Assembly (NCBI GenBank): GCA_937902115.1
Contig: CALGSR010000401.1
Span: 1 to 8,406, forward strand
DNA length: 8,406 bases
Source of the DNA: an uncultured Bacillus sp.
GTDB lineage: Bacteria > Bacillota > Bacilli > Bacillales > Cytobacillaceae
Reading direction: 5' to 3'
Positions 1-5,761 of this stretch are shown piece by piece. Made by a program: the position numbers and the translations under genes. A model generated the notes under the pieces. The model saw only the letters and a program-made list of their open reading frames with translations, was not told the origin of the DNA and did no database searches. Numbering within the stretch: the first letter of the stretch is position 1; every line of letters begins with the position of its first letter.

Positions 1-44
1 CGAAGTGCCTGCAACGGAAATCAACAACCAAGTTTAACAGAGCC
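1..44 (+). repeat. Right end of a dispersed MITE-like repeat (copy 1, truncated by window edge)
   Basis: These 44 bases are identical, base for base, to 4430-4473, the right end of the complete copy at 4288-4473, and end in the same terminal motif TTTAACAGAGCC. The rest of the copy lies outside the window. Identity over the full overlap suggests that copies 1 and 2 are recent. If this copy also made an 8-bp duplication, it would be AAAAAATA (45-52), but the partner site is not visible. Confidence 0.9.
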
Positions 45-51
45 AAAAAAT

Positions 52-87
52 AAAAAAGCAAAGCACGAAATGCTGCTTTGCTTTTTT
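52..87 (-). terminator. Rho-independent terminator of yuzA (symmetrical, may work both ways)
   Basis: A perfect 14-bp inverted repeat, AAAAAAGCAAAGCA (52-65) and TGCTTTGCTTTTTT (74-87), encloses an 8-base loop. Read on the minus strand it lies 45 bp past the yuzA stop codon and ends in a T run. The A/T flanks are symmetrical, so it could also stop transcription entering from the left. Confidence 0.85.
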
Positions 88-132
88 CGATGTTATTGAG
101 ATAAGCCTTGTTTCGCTTTAGAAGTCTTTTTA

Positions 133-363
133 TTACCTTGATGGATCAGCTTCTGGTTCTCTAACATGCTGTTCACTCGGTTTGAAAAGGAGACCGATAT
201 TGATTAGACCGGCGATCCCGACTAAACAATAAATAATACGTGAGAGCATTGTATCAGTCCCAAATATAGATGCAACAAGGTTAAATTGGAAAAATCCTAT
301 CAGTCCCCAATTAATCGCTCCAATAATCGTAAGCAATAGTGCAATGCGTTGAATTGTACTCAT
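133..363 (-). CDS. yuzA: DUF378 family small membrane protein YuzA
   Basis: A 76-residue protein of unknown biochemical function, predicted to sit in the cytoplasmic membrane. Two hydrophobic helices are visible, about residues 6-25 and 40-60. Between them lies the family pattern GAINWGLIGFFQFNLVASIF (15-34), and the second helix carries SRIIYCLVGIAGL (41-53). A short charged tail (KPSEQHVREPEADPSR) follows. The open frame extends further upstream, but the start is set at the ATG at 363 because a perfect AGGAGG (371-376) lies 7 bases before it and the family begins at this point. The gene is divergent from yugJ, as I recall for B. subtilis, and ends at the hairpin 52-87. The family assignment is confident; no role can be inferred beyond a membrane location. 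Confidence 0.9.
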   Translation of the reverse strand: MSTIQRIALLLTIIGAINWGLIGFFQFNLVASIFGTDTMLSRIIYCLVGIAGLINIGLLFKPSEQHVREPEADPSR

Positions 364-463
364 AATAAAACCTCCTGAAAATATAACTTTAATCACTAGT
401 CTTTCTTTATTCAGAGAATAATATGCGTTCTTATTGGACTGGTATAAATTGCCTTTAATTTTT

Positions 464-492
464 TTGCATTCTTTTACAGGTTGAAGGATAAT
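464..492 (+). promoter_or_regulatory. Candidate sigma-A promoter for yugJ-pgi
   Basis: TTGCAT (464-469) and GATAAT (487-492) are separated by exactly 17 bases. The -10 box matches TATAAT at five of six positions, but the -35 box matches TTGACA at only three. Transcription would start near 499 and leave a leader of about 115 bases before yugJ. No better-spaced pair was found between 493 and 600. The rest of 364-614 shows no gene; the only other feature noted is a tandem GAAGCAC pair at 504-517. Confidence 0.35.
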
Positions 493-600
493 AAGAAAAG
501 TGGGAAGCACGAAGCACTGAAGCCAGATACTTACCAAGGTTCAGAACACTTTTACTTTCTTATCTTTATAAATAATGAAAATGAAATCAATGCACAATAT

Positions 601-608
601 AGGAGGGG
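601..608 (+). promoter_or_regulatory. Ribosome binding site that decides the yugJ start
   Basis: AGGAGGGG lies directly against a TTG at 609 (too close for initiation) and has an 8-base gap, counted from AGGAGG, to a second in-frame TTG at 615. The spacing favours 615. Confidence 0.8.
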
Positions 609-614
609 TTGCGC

Positions 615-1778
615 TTGGATAATTTTACATATAATAACCCTGTTAAACTCATTTTTGGAAAAGGACAGGTGGAAAATTTAAAAAATGAAGTTCCTCGGTA
701 CGGAAAAAAGATCCTCCTTGTTTACGGTGGAGGAAGTATCAAACGCAACGGTCTTTATGATCAAGTGACAGGTCTGCTGCAAGAAGCGGATATAACATTT
801 TTTGAACTTTCCGGCGTTGAGCCGAACCCGCGTATTTCAACTGTTAGAAAAGGAATTGAAATATGCAAAAAAGAAGGAATAGAATTTCTATTGGCGGTTG
901 GCGGCGGAAGTGTCATTGACTGCACTAAGACCATCGCAGCCGGGGCAAAATATGAAGGCGATGCTTGGGACATTGTGACAAAAAAAGTAACCGTCTCCGA
1001 AGCGCTTCCGCTTGGGACCGTGCTGACACTTGCTGCAACAGGATCTGAAATGAACCGAAGTGCGGTGATTACCAATTGGGAAACAAAGGAAAAATACGGC
1101 TGGGGAAACCCTGTTGTCTATCCCTGTTTCTCCGTACTAGATCCGGTTAATACCTACACGGTTTCGCGCGATCAAACAGTAAATGGAATCGTAGATATGA
1201 TGGTACATACTTTAGAAAACTATTTTCATGTACAAACAGAAACAAATCTGCAGGATCGCATGATGGAATCGCTTCTTCTTACCGTCATCGAGACGGCACC
1301 AAAACTGTTAGAGAATCTGGAAAGCTACGAGCATCGTGCCACAATTTTATATTGCGGCACAATGGCCTTAAACGGCATGATGTCAATGGGCGTTAACGGA
1401 GACTGGGCGACGCATAATTTGGAGCATGCCGTTTCGGCTGTTTATGATATTCCACATGGCGGAGGTCTTGCGATTTTATTCCCTAACTGGATGAAACATA
1501 CATTAGAAGCGAATCCGGAACGTTTCAAACAACTGGCTGTACGTGTGTTTGGCGTAAATCCTGAAGGGAAAACAGCGAGGGAAGCCGGCCTTGAAGGGAT
1601 TGAAAAACTGCGTGAATTTTGGAACAGCATCGGTGCGCCATCGAGACTTGTGGATTATGGAATTGATAACAGCATGCTTGAGTTAATGGCTGATCGGGCC
1701 ATGGTCAGAGGAGAATTTGGCAACTTCAAAAAATTAAATCGCGACGATGTACTTGGCATTTACCGGGCATCATTGTAA
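615..1778 (+). CDS. yugJ: Iron-containing alcohol dehydrogenase, YqhD/butanol dehydrogenase type
   Basis: Probable NAD(P)H-dependent cytosolic reductase for aldehydes and short alcohols, like E. coli YqhD and clostridial butanol dehydrogenases. From the TTG at 615 the protein has 387 residues and begins MDNFTYNNPVKLIFGKGQ, the usual start for the family; the upstream TTG at 609 sits too close to the ribosome binding site. The N-terminal Rossmann-like half holds GGGSIKRNG (38-46), GGGSVIDCTK (97-106) and ATGSEMN (141-147). The helical C-terminal half carries the metal ligands Asp194, His198, His267 and His281, numbered as in YqhD, with HAVSAVYDIPHGGG at 271-284. All ligands are present, so the enzyme should be active. 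GGGS at 38-41 resembles the NADP(H)-using YqhD, but cofactor choice is inferred. It is 47 bp upstream of pgi with no terminator between, so the two are probably co-transcribed. The paralogue yugK is not present. Confidence 0.93.
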   Translation: MDNFTYNNPVKLIFGKGQVENLKNEVPRYGKKILLVYGGGSIKRNGLYDQVTGLLQEADITFFELSGVEPNPRISTVRKGIEICKKEGIEFLLAVGGGSVIDCTKTIAAGAKYEGDAWDIVTKKVTVSEALPLGTVLTLAATGSEMNRSAVITNWETKEKYGWGNPVVYPCFSVLDPVNTYTVSRDQTVNGIVDMMVHTLENYFHVQTETNLQDRMMESLLLTVIETAPKLLENLESYEHRATILYCGTMALNGMMSMGVNGDWATHNLEHAVSAVYDIPHGGGLAILFPNWMKHTLEANPERFKQLAVRVFGVNPEGKTAREAGLEGIEKLREFWNSIGAPSRLVDYGIDNSMLELMADRAMVRGEFGNFKKLNRDDVLGIYRASL

Positions 1779-1825
1779 TTTTTCCTAAAATAGTAATTGA
1801 TGATTAAATTTCTGGAGGATCGTGC

Positions 1826-3175
1826 ATGACACATATTCGTTTTGATTATTCAAAAGCTCTAACATACTTTGGGGAGCACGAAATGACTTATTTGCAGGAT
1901 GCTGTAAAATTAGCACACCATTCTTTACATGAAAAAACAGGTGCAGGGAGTGATTATTTAGGATGGATTGACCTGCCGGACAATTATGATAAAGAAGAGT
2001 TTTCGAGGATCCAAAAGGCGGCCGAGAAAATTAAACGTGACTCGGATATCCTTTTAGTCATTGGAATCGGCGGCTCTTATTTAGGGGCAAGAGCAGCGAT
2101 TGAGGCGCTGCAACATAGTTTTTATAATGTGATACCGAAAGAGAAACGTGGGACTCCGCAAATTATCTTTGTCGGTAATAACGTCAGTTCAACCTATATG
2201 ATGGATGTCATCGATTTGCTCGAAGGCAAAGATTTCTCGCTCAATGTCATTTCTAAATCAGGAACGACCACAGAACCGGCGATTGCCTTCCGTATTTTTC
2301 GCAAGCTGCTTGAAGAAAAATATGGCAGCGAGGAAGCGAGTAAAAGGATTTTTGCTACGACAGATCGGGCCAAAGGAGCTTTAAAAACCGTAGCGGATGA
2401 AGAAGGATTCGAATCTTTTGTCATTCCGGATGATGTCGGCGGACGCTATTCAGTTTTGACGGCTGTCGGTCTGCTTCCGATTGCCGTCAGCGGTGCAGAT
2501 GTTGAGGCGATGATGAAAGGAGCTGCTGTGGCGAAGGAGGATTTTCGTTCATCTGAGCTTCTCGAAAATGCCGCTTACCAATATGCAGCCGTCCGCAATA
2601 TTTTATATAACAAAGGAAAGACGATTGAAATGCTGATCAATTATGAACCTGGCCTGCAATCTTTTTCCGAGTGGTGGAAGCAGCTGTTCGGAGAAAGTGA
2701 AGGAAAGGATCAAAAAGGGATCTATCCTTCCTCGGCTAACTTCTCAACGGACCTCCATTCACTAGGGCAGTATGTACAGGAAGGGCGCCGCAATCTTTTC
2801 GAAACGATTATTAAGGTTGAAACGCCGCGCAGGGAACTCATGATTGAAAAAGCGGAGAACGATTTAGACGGATTGAATTATCTTGCCGGTCAAACGGTAG
2901 ACTATGTCAATAATAAAGCATTTGAAGGGGCGATGCTTGCCCATACAGACGGGGGCGTCCCAAATTTAGTTGTTCATATTCCGAAATTGGATGAATATAC
3001 CTTTGGATATCTTGTCTATTTCTTTGAAAAGGCCTGCGCTATGAGCGGATACTTGCTTGGAGTAAATCCTTTTGATCAGCCTGGTGTTGAAGCTTACAAA
3101 GTGAATATGTTTGCCCTGCTTGGAAAACCAGGTTATGAAGGGAAAAAAGCCGATTTGGAAAAAAGATTGCAATAG
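1826..3175 (+). CDS. pgi: Glucose-6-phosphate isomerase
   Basis: Interconverts glucose 6-phosphate and fructose 6-phosphate in glycolysis and gluconeogenesis, in the cytosol. The 449-residue length is normal for the short Bacillus form. Two SIS-type sugar-phosphate domains are visible: GIGGSYLGARAA (80-91) and the phosphate loop SKSGTTTEPA (143-152). The family signatures are DVGGRYSVLTAVGLLP (203-218) and, near the C-terminus, GYLLGVNPFDQPGVEAYK (408-425). Glu290, His311 and Lys425 correspond to the catalytic residues of the Geobacillus stearothermophilus enzyme, so it should be functional. The ATG at 1826 has GGAGG (1814-1818) 7 bases upstream. It probably shares a transcript with yugJ and ends at the hairpin just after its stop codon. 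Confidence 0.98.
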   Translation: MTHIRFDYSKALTYFGEHEMTYLQDAVKLAHHSLHEKTGAGSDYLGWIDLPDNYDKEEFSRIQKAAEKIKRDSDILLVIGIGGSYLGARAAIEALQHSFYNVIPKEKRGTPQIIFVGNNVSSTYMMDVIDLLEGKDFSLNVISKSGTTTEPAIAFRIFRKLLEEKYGSEEASKRIFATTDRAKGALKTVADEEGFESFVIPDDVGGRYSVLTAVGLLPIAVSGADVEAMMKGAAVAKEDFRSSELLENAAYQYAAVRNILYNKGKTIEMLINYEPGLQSFSEWWKQLFGESEGKDQKGIYPSSANFSTDLHSLGQYVQEGRRNLFETIIKVETPRRELMIEKAENDLDGLNYLAGQTVDYVNNKAFEGAMLAHTDGGVPNLVVHIPKLDEYTFGYLVYFFEKACAMSGYLLGVNPFDQPGVEAYKVNMFALLGKPGYEGKKADLEKRLQ

Positions 3176-3211
3176 GCAAAAAGAGGATGTCGCACCGCAT
3201 CCTCTTTTTGC
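3176..3211. terminator. Bidirectional terminator between convergent pgi and yugO
   Basis: A perfect 14-bp inverted repeat, GCAAAAAGAGGATG (3176-3189) and CATCCTCTTTTTGC (3198-3211), begins directly after the pgi stop codon and lies 13 bases past the yugO stop codon. The A run and T run make it usable from both sides. Confidence 0.92.
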
Positions 3212-3224
3212 GCTTGAGTATGAA

Positions 3225-4217
3225 TTAAGTACGAATTAAGATCAATTGATCGTTTCTTTCTAGAATAAACGGCTGTGGCGGGTTTAATATAGTTGCTTCC
3301 CCTCTCTTAATCCCAAGAAGTGCGTTGCCCTTTTGAAAGTATTCAATGCCGATGCTTGTATAATCTTTTTCAATCTCATCAAGAAGGACATCCTGATAAA
3401 TCAGTTTCCGATCTGACATTTGATACAACAGATCGAGAAAGGATGTTACCATATCTTGTGAGGAAATGCTCTGTAGCATAATAAAGCTTGTAATAATATT
3501 CGTTTCGATAATTTCATCTGCTCCCGCCCTTTTAGCATTTTCAGTCTGTTCATGGGTTAAAATTTCAATAATACATGGAACAAACGTATTTAAGCCTTTT
3601 ACAGCGAGTAATGTAATAATGGAGTGCATATCTGCCTGCCATTCTCCTTTATTTTGATCGGCAGTGATGATGACCTTGCTTGCTTTCGTAATACCGGCCT
3701 TCACGAGAATATCATCGAGATTGGGTCTTCCTTTAATAAAATGAACATTTTTATTGGAGAGTGGATTTTTTTCTAGTGTTTCATCAATCAGGGCAATAGA
3801 GATCTGGGTGCTTTGCTGACAAAGAGCATGGATCATTCCCTTTGAGCGTTCATTCCAACCGATGATAATAATATGACCGTTGCCTCGATAGATTGATTTT
3901 CCCTCAAGGATATCATTTTGCTTTGTAACGGTTGTCGCTGCCAAAGAAACGAAAAAAGAAGATAGAAATCCTGCTCCCGTTAAAATGAGAAGTATTCCTG
4001 TCACTCTTCCGGCTGTTGTTTCAGGTACAAAATCTCCATAACCGACTGTCGAAGCGGTAATGACCGCCCACCATATCCCGTCAAAAACGGTTGGAAAAGC
4101 AGAAGGTTCCAATAAATGCACAAAGGTTCCAAAGATTAATATTGAAATCAATACGATAATAAAGGTTCTGAGGATGAGAGGCAGACGGATAAAATGGGTC
4201 AAGATAGTATGCGGCAA
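3225..4217 (-). CDS. yugO: Two-helix potassium channel with cytosolic RCK domain (YugO)
   Basis: Potassium channel subunit of the MthK layout, expected to assemble as a tetramer in the cytoplasmic membrane. In B. subtilis YugO carries the K+ signalling linked to biofilms. The 330 residues show helix 1 (about 12-36), a pore helix and the K+ filter TVGYGD (57-62), helix 2 (about 70-97), then an RCK/TrkA-N Rossmann domain opening with HIIIIGWNERSKGM (115-128), with an acidic residue (Asp145) at the end of the second strand. An RCK_C-like region (about 262-330) closes the protein. The start is TTG at 4217, supported by GAGGTG (4225-4230) 7 bases upstream. The filter and Rossmann motif are intact. 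The B. subtilis partner mstX is absent upstream. Instead a mobile repeat lies 62 bp from the start codon, beyond its 8-bp duplication, which may have replaced or altered the native promoter. Confidence 0.93.
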   Translation of the reverse strand: MPHTILTHFIRLPLILRTFIIVLISILIFGTFVHLLEPSAFPTVFDGIWWAVITASTVGYGDFVPETTAGRVTGILLILTGAGFLSSFFVSLAATTVTKQNDILEGKSIYRGNGHIIIIGWNERSKGMIHALCQQSTQISIALIDETLEKNPLSNKNVHFIKGRPNLDDILVKAGITKASKVIITADQNKGEWQADMHSIITLLAVKGLNTFVPCIIEILTHEQTENAKRAGADEIIETNIITSFIMLQSISSQDMVTSFLDLLYQMSDRKLIYQDVLLDEIEKDYTSIGIEYFQKGNALLGIKRGEATILNPPQPFILERNDQLILIRT

Positions 4218-4279
4218 GAATCTTCACCTCAAGAGATAGAGTTAATTCATGACTTAGTATGAACAAAAAGACCCTTTCT

Positions 4280-4287
4280 TATTTAAT
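4280..4287. repeat. Left target site duplication TATTTAAT
   Basis: Eight bases directly before the left terminal repeat of the element, identical to 4474-4481 directly after its right end. This is direct evidence of insertion by a transposase that makes 8-bp staggered cuts. Confidence 0.9.
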
Positions 4288-4473
4288 GGCTGTGTTAAAG
4301 GTCAATGTTGATTTTGGGGGACTTGTTGATTGGAGTGGAAGGCACGTAGACTCCTGCGGGAACAGCGAGACAGACGAGACCCCGCAGGCACGAAGTGTCG
4401 AGGAGGCTCGGCGGTCGCCCTAAGGTGCGCGAAGTGCCTGCAACGGAAATCAACAACCAAGTTTAACAGAGCC
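4288..4473 (+). mobile_element. 186-bp MITE-like element, complete copy with 8-bp target duplication
   Basis: The ends are GGCTGTGTTAAA (4288-4299) and TTTAACAGAGCC (4462-4473), inverted repeats with one mismatch in 12; they extend imperfectly to 27 bp, about 21 matches by hand. TATTTAAT flanks both ends. No reading frame is present, so movement would need a transposase supplied elsewhere. The inside is strongly foldable: TTGTTGATT (4323-4331) pairs with AATCAACAA (4448-4456), AGGCAC (4340-4345) with GTGCCT (4434-4439), and CCTGCGGG (4353-4360) with CCCGCAGG (4381-4388). The inner part resembles a repeat I recall as widespread in Bacillaceae genomes. GG-initial ends and an 8-bp duplication are compatible with an ISL3-type transposase, but that is a guess. 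It sits between the yugO promoter region and the terminator of the HxlR gene. Confidence 0.88.
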
Positions 4474-4481
4474 TATTTAAT
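4474..4481. repeat. Right target site duplication TATTTAAT
   Basis: Perfect match to 4280-4287, directly adjoining the right end of the element. Confidence 0.9.
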
Positions 4482-4494
4482 AGGTGAACAACGT

Positions 4495-4533
4495 AAAAAA
4501 GGCGGATGAGTCCGCTTCATCATCCGCTTTTTT
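4495..4533 (-). terminator. Terminator of the HxlR-family gene, overlapping its stop codon
   Basis: Read on the minus strand, GCGGATGA (4527-4520) pairs with TCATCCGC (4509-4502) around a 10-base loop, followed by one unpaired base (4501) and six T (4500-4495). The left arm contains the last codons and the TGA stop (4522-4520) of the regulator gene. An A run precedes the stem, so it may work weakly in the other direction. Confidence 0.85.
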
Positions 4534-4855
4534 CTTCTGTATTATCAATTTGTATCCATTCTTTCGACCAAGCATCTATTTCCTGCAGTACATTTTTTAA
4601 TGCCAGACCTTTTTCAGTTAAGGTATACTCTACTCGTACAGGTACTTCAGGAAAAACCCTCCTTGTAACAATCCCTTCGTTCTCTAATTCTTTTAATCTT
4701 TCAGATAAGAGCCTGCCGCTGATTGGCATGGAAGCGTTTAAGTTGCAAAAACGCTGCGACCCGGATAATAATTGATTAATGATTAAAGCATTCCAGCGTT
4801 TACTGAAAAGCTCAACTGCTTTATGAAATTTTGGACACAATGTACTCTCGGTCAT
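4520..4855 (-). CDS. HxlR-family (YodB/CatR-like) transcriptional regulator
   Basis: A 111-residue dimeric winged-helix DNA-binding protein, probably repressing the divergent operon and itself. CPKFHKAVELFSKRW (7-21) opens the HxlR domain, SGRLLSERLKELENEGIVTR (46-65) is the recognition-helix region, and VRVEYTLTEKG (73-83) is the wing. The whole chain resembles YodB and CatR of B. subtilis as I recall them, including the N-terminal Cys7 at the place of their redox-sensing cysteine; the only other cysteine is Cys37, and no C-terminal cysteines are present. This suggests a one-cysteine response to electrophiles, quinones or oxidants, which is inference. The ATG at 4855 has AAGGTGG (4862-4868) 6 bases upstream. 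It is divergent from the ribA-like operon with overlapping promoters, and its terminator uses its own stop codon. Confidence 0.9.
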   Translation of the reverse strand: MTESTLCPKFHKAVELFSKRWNALIINQLLSGSQRFCNLNASMPISGRLLSERLKELENEGIVTRRVFPEVPVRVEYTLTEKGLALKNVLQEIDAWSKEWIQIDNTEEKSG

Positions 4856-4886
4856 TTTTTACCACCTTTATAAGCAAACGTTAATT

Positions 4887-4900
4887 ACTATAATAATAGT
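4887..4900. promoter_or_regulatory. Possible second operator over the regulator's -10/start region
   Basis: ACTAT (4887-4891) and ATAGT (4896-4900) form an inverted repeat with a 4-base spacer, covering the minus-strand -10 box (4893-4898). It shares the ACTAT/ATAGT half-sites with the larger operator at 4931-4954, which would fit autoregulation. It is short and A/T-rich, so chance is possible. Confidence 0.4.
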
Positions 4901-4921
4901 GAATAAATTACTTGACGTCAA
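4893..4921 (-). promoter_or_regulatory. Sigma-A promoter of the HxlR-family gene
   Basis: On the minus strand TTGACG (4921-4916) and TATTAT (4898-4893) are separated by exactly 17 bases. The -35 box is the minus-strand reading of the palindrome TTGACGTCAA (4912-4921), whose plus-strand reading is the -35 box of the ribA-like operon. The start would be near 4886, with a leader of about 31 bases. Confidence 0.75.
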
Positions 4922-4940
4922 CTACTTACGACTATATACT
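4912..4940 (+). promoter_or_regulatory. Sigma-A promoter of the ribA-like/ribD/monooxygenase operon
   Basis: TTGACG (4912-4917) and TATACT (4935-4940) are separated by exactly 17 bases, five of six consensus matches in each box. The start would be near 4947, inside the operator, giving a leader of about 53 bases. That is too short for an FMN riboswitch, and none is seen. The -35 box overlaps the divergent promoter's -35 box. Confidence 0.82.
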
Positions 4941-4960
4941 TACTTACATATAGTAAGTAA
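4931..4960. promoter_or_regulatory. Nested palindromic operator over the operon's -10 box and start site
   Basis: TTACTTAC (4940-4947) and GTAAGTAA (4953-4960) form a perfect inverted repeat with a 5-base centre. A second perfect repeat, ACTATAT (4931-4937) and ATATAGT (4948-4954), interlocks with it. TACTTAC also recurs at 4923-4929, 4937-4943 and 4941-4947. The position on the -10 box and start site is typical of a repressor site, and the divergent HxlR-family protein is the obvious candidate. Binding is inferred. Confidence 0.7.
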
Positions 4961-4999
4961 CGTGTTTGTAGTAATAATGATTCTGAAAGGATGAACAGA

Positions 5000-5761
5000 A
5001 TGATTTCAGATAAAGTAAAAGATATATTACGAGATAAAATGACAATTTTAAATAAAGAGAATGATAAAGATATATGCCTTGTAGGTCCTGTCAAGCTGCC
5101 GGTTCAATTAGAGGACAAAGTAGTGACGTTTCAATGGTATACATGGCTTCCGCTAGAAGGACTGCCATCTGAAAAAGATGAACTTCTCGAAGCCCTCGCT
5201 TCAGCGCATTTAGCAGATGGGCAGCAATCATCTGTGCTCGTATATGGCGATTTTGAGCATTCAGAAGAAGCTCTTATTCGGATGCACAGTATTTGTCATA
5301 CTGGTGATATTTTTGGCAGCAAGCGCTGTGACTGCGGTTACCAGCTTCGTCAATCAATGAAAATGATTGTCGAACATGGGAGTGGGGCACTTTTTTATCT
5401 TGCCAATCATGAGGGCAGAGGAATAGGATTATTTTCAAAATCATTAGCATATATCCTTCAGCAAGAAGGGTATGATACAGTAGAAGCAAATCATGCTCTA
5501 GGTTTTGCCGATGATACTCGTTCTTATGAAGAGGCCATTACTGTACTGAAAGGTCTTAGGGAAAAGCCGGTCACATTGATTACCAATAATCCGAAGAAGA
5601 TTAAGGCTTTAGAAAGCTTTGGAATGTTAATTGCCGATCATATTCCGATTTGGGGCGATATCACCGACTACAATCGTTTCTATTTAGCAACAAAAGTAGA
5701 AAAATCAGGGCATATTCAAAATGATGATGGCATTTTGCTTGTTAAGGAGAATGTATCTTGA
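5000..5761 (+). CDS. ribA: Divergent stand-alone GTP cyclohydrolase II (RibA-like)
   Basis: Predicted to open GTP to 2,5-diamino-6-ribosylamino-4(3H)-pyrimidinone 5'-phosphate, the entry step to riboflavin. The start is the ATG at 5000 (253 residues), because AAAGGA (4986-4991) lies 8 bases before it and overlaps the earlier ATG at 4991. Zinc ligands Cys99, Cys110 and Cys112 are in CHTGDIFGSKRCDCG (99-113). Also present are EGRGIGL (138-144), Tyr151, GYDTVEAN (157-164), Asp172 and Arg174 (E. coli Asp126, Arg128), and TNNPKK (195-200), so the chemistry looks intact. Odd points: Ile98 replaces the usual Glu of HSEC; ANH replaces the RQ before EGR with one extra residue; about 45 residues are added at the N-terminus; and no DHBP synthase domain is fused, unlike Bacillus RibBA. 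It is the first gene of an operon and overlaps ribD by 4 bp. The true product could differ from that of housekeeping RibA. Confidence 0.85.
   Translation: MISDKVKDILRDKMTILNKENDKDICLVGPVKLPVQLEDKVVTFQWYTWLPLEGLPSEKDELLEALASAHLADGQQSSVLVYGDFEHSEEALIRMHSICHTGDIFGSKRCDCGYQLRQSMKMIVEHGSGALFYLANHEGRGIGLFSKSLAYILQQEGYDTVEANHALGFADDTRSYEEAITVLKGLREKPVTLITNNPKKIKALESFGMLIADHIPIWGDITDYNRFYLATKVEKSGHIQNDDGILLVKENVS

Noticed and set aside
364..537. 58-codon upstream extension of yuzA
   Set aside because: The perfect AGGAGG at 371-376 is placed for the ATG at 363, the family begins there, and the extension has no family pattern.
481..681. Open frame of 66 codons on the plus strand between yuzA and yugJ
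   Set aside because: It starts at a TTG without a ribosome binding site, overlaps the start of yugJ in another frame, and shows no recognisable family pattern.
761..1075. Minus-strand open frames inside yugJ, pgi, ribD and the monooxygenase (for example 761-1075, 2194-2424, 6303-6605, 6955-7191)
   Set aside because: They are antisense shadows of well-conserved coding sequence and show no recognisable protein family patterns.
4288..4473. CRISPR repeat or structured regulatory RNA as an explanation of the foldable repeat
   Set aside because: The copies are kilobases apart, in both orientations, without regular spacers, and the complete copy has target duplications, which fits a mobile element better.
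4506..4775. Plus-strand open frame of 89 codons opposite the HxlR-family gene
   Set aside because: It is the antisense of a well-supported regulator and begins inside that gene's terminator.
4941..4999. FMN riboswitch ahead of the ribA-like operon
   Set aside because: The leader is only about 53 bases, A/T-rich and dominated by the operator palindrome, with none of the conserved stems of the RFN element.
5396..5455. Apparent loss of the key tyrosine in the ribA-like protein (as in the Met-bearing Streptomyces homologue)
   Set aside because: Counting through the alignment places Tyr151 (in LAYILQ) opposite E. coli Tyr105, so it is conserved; only the residues before EGR differ.
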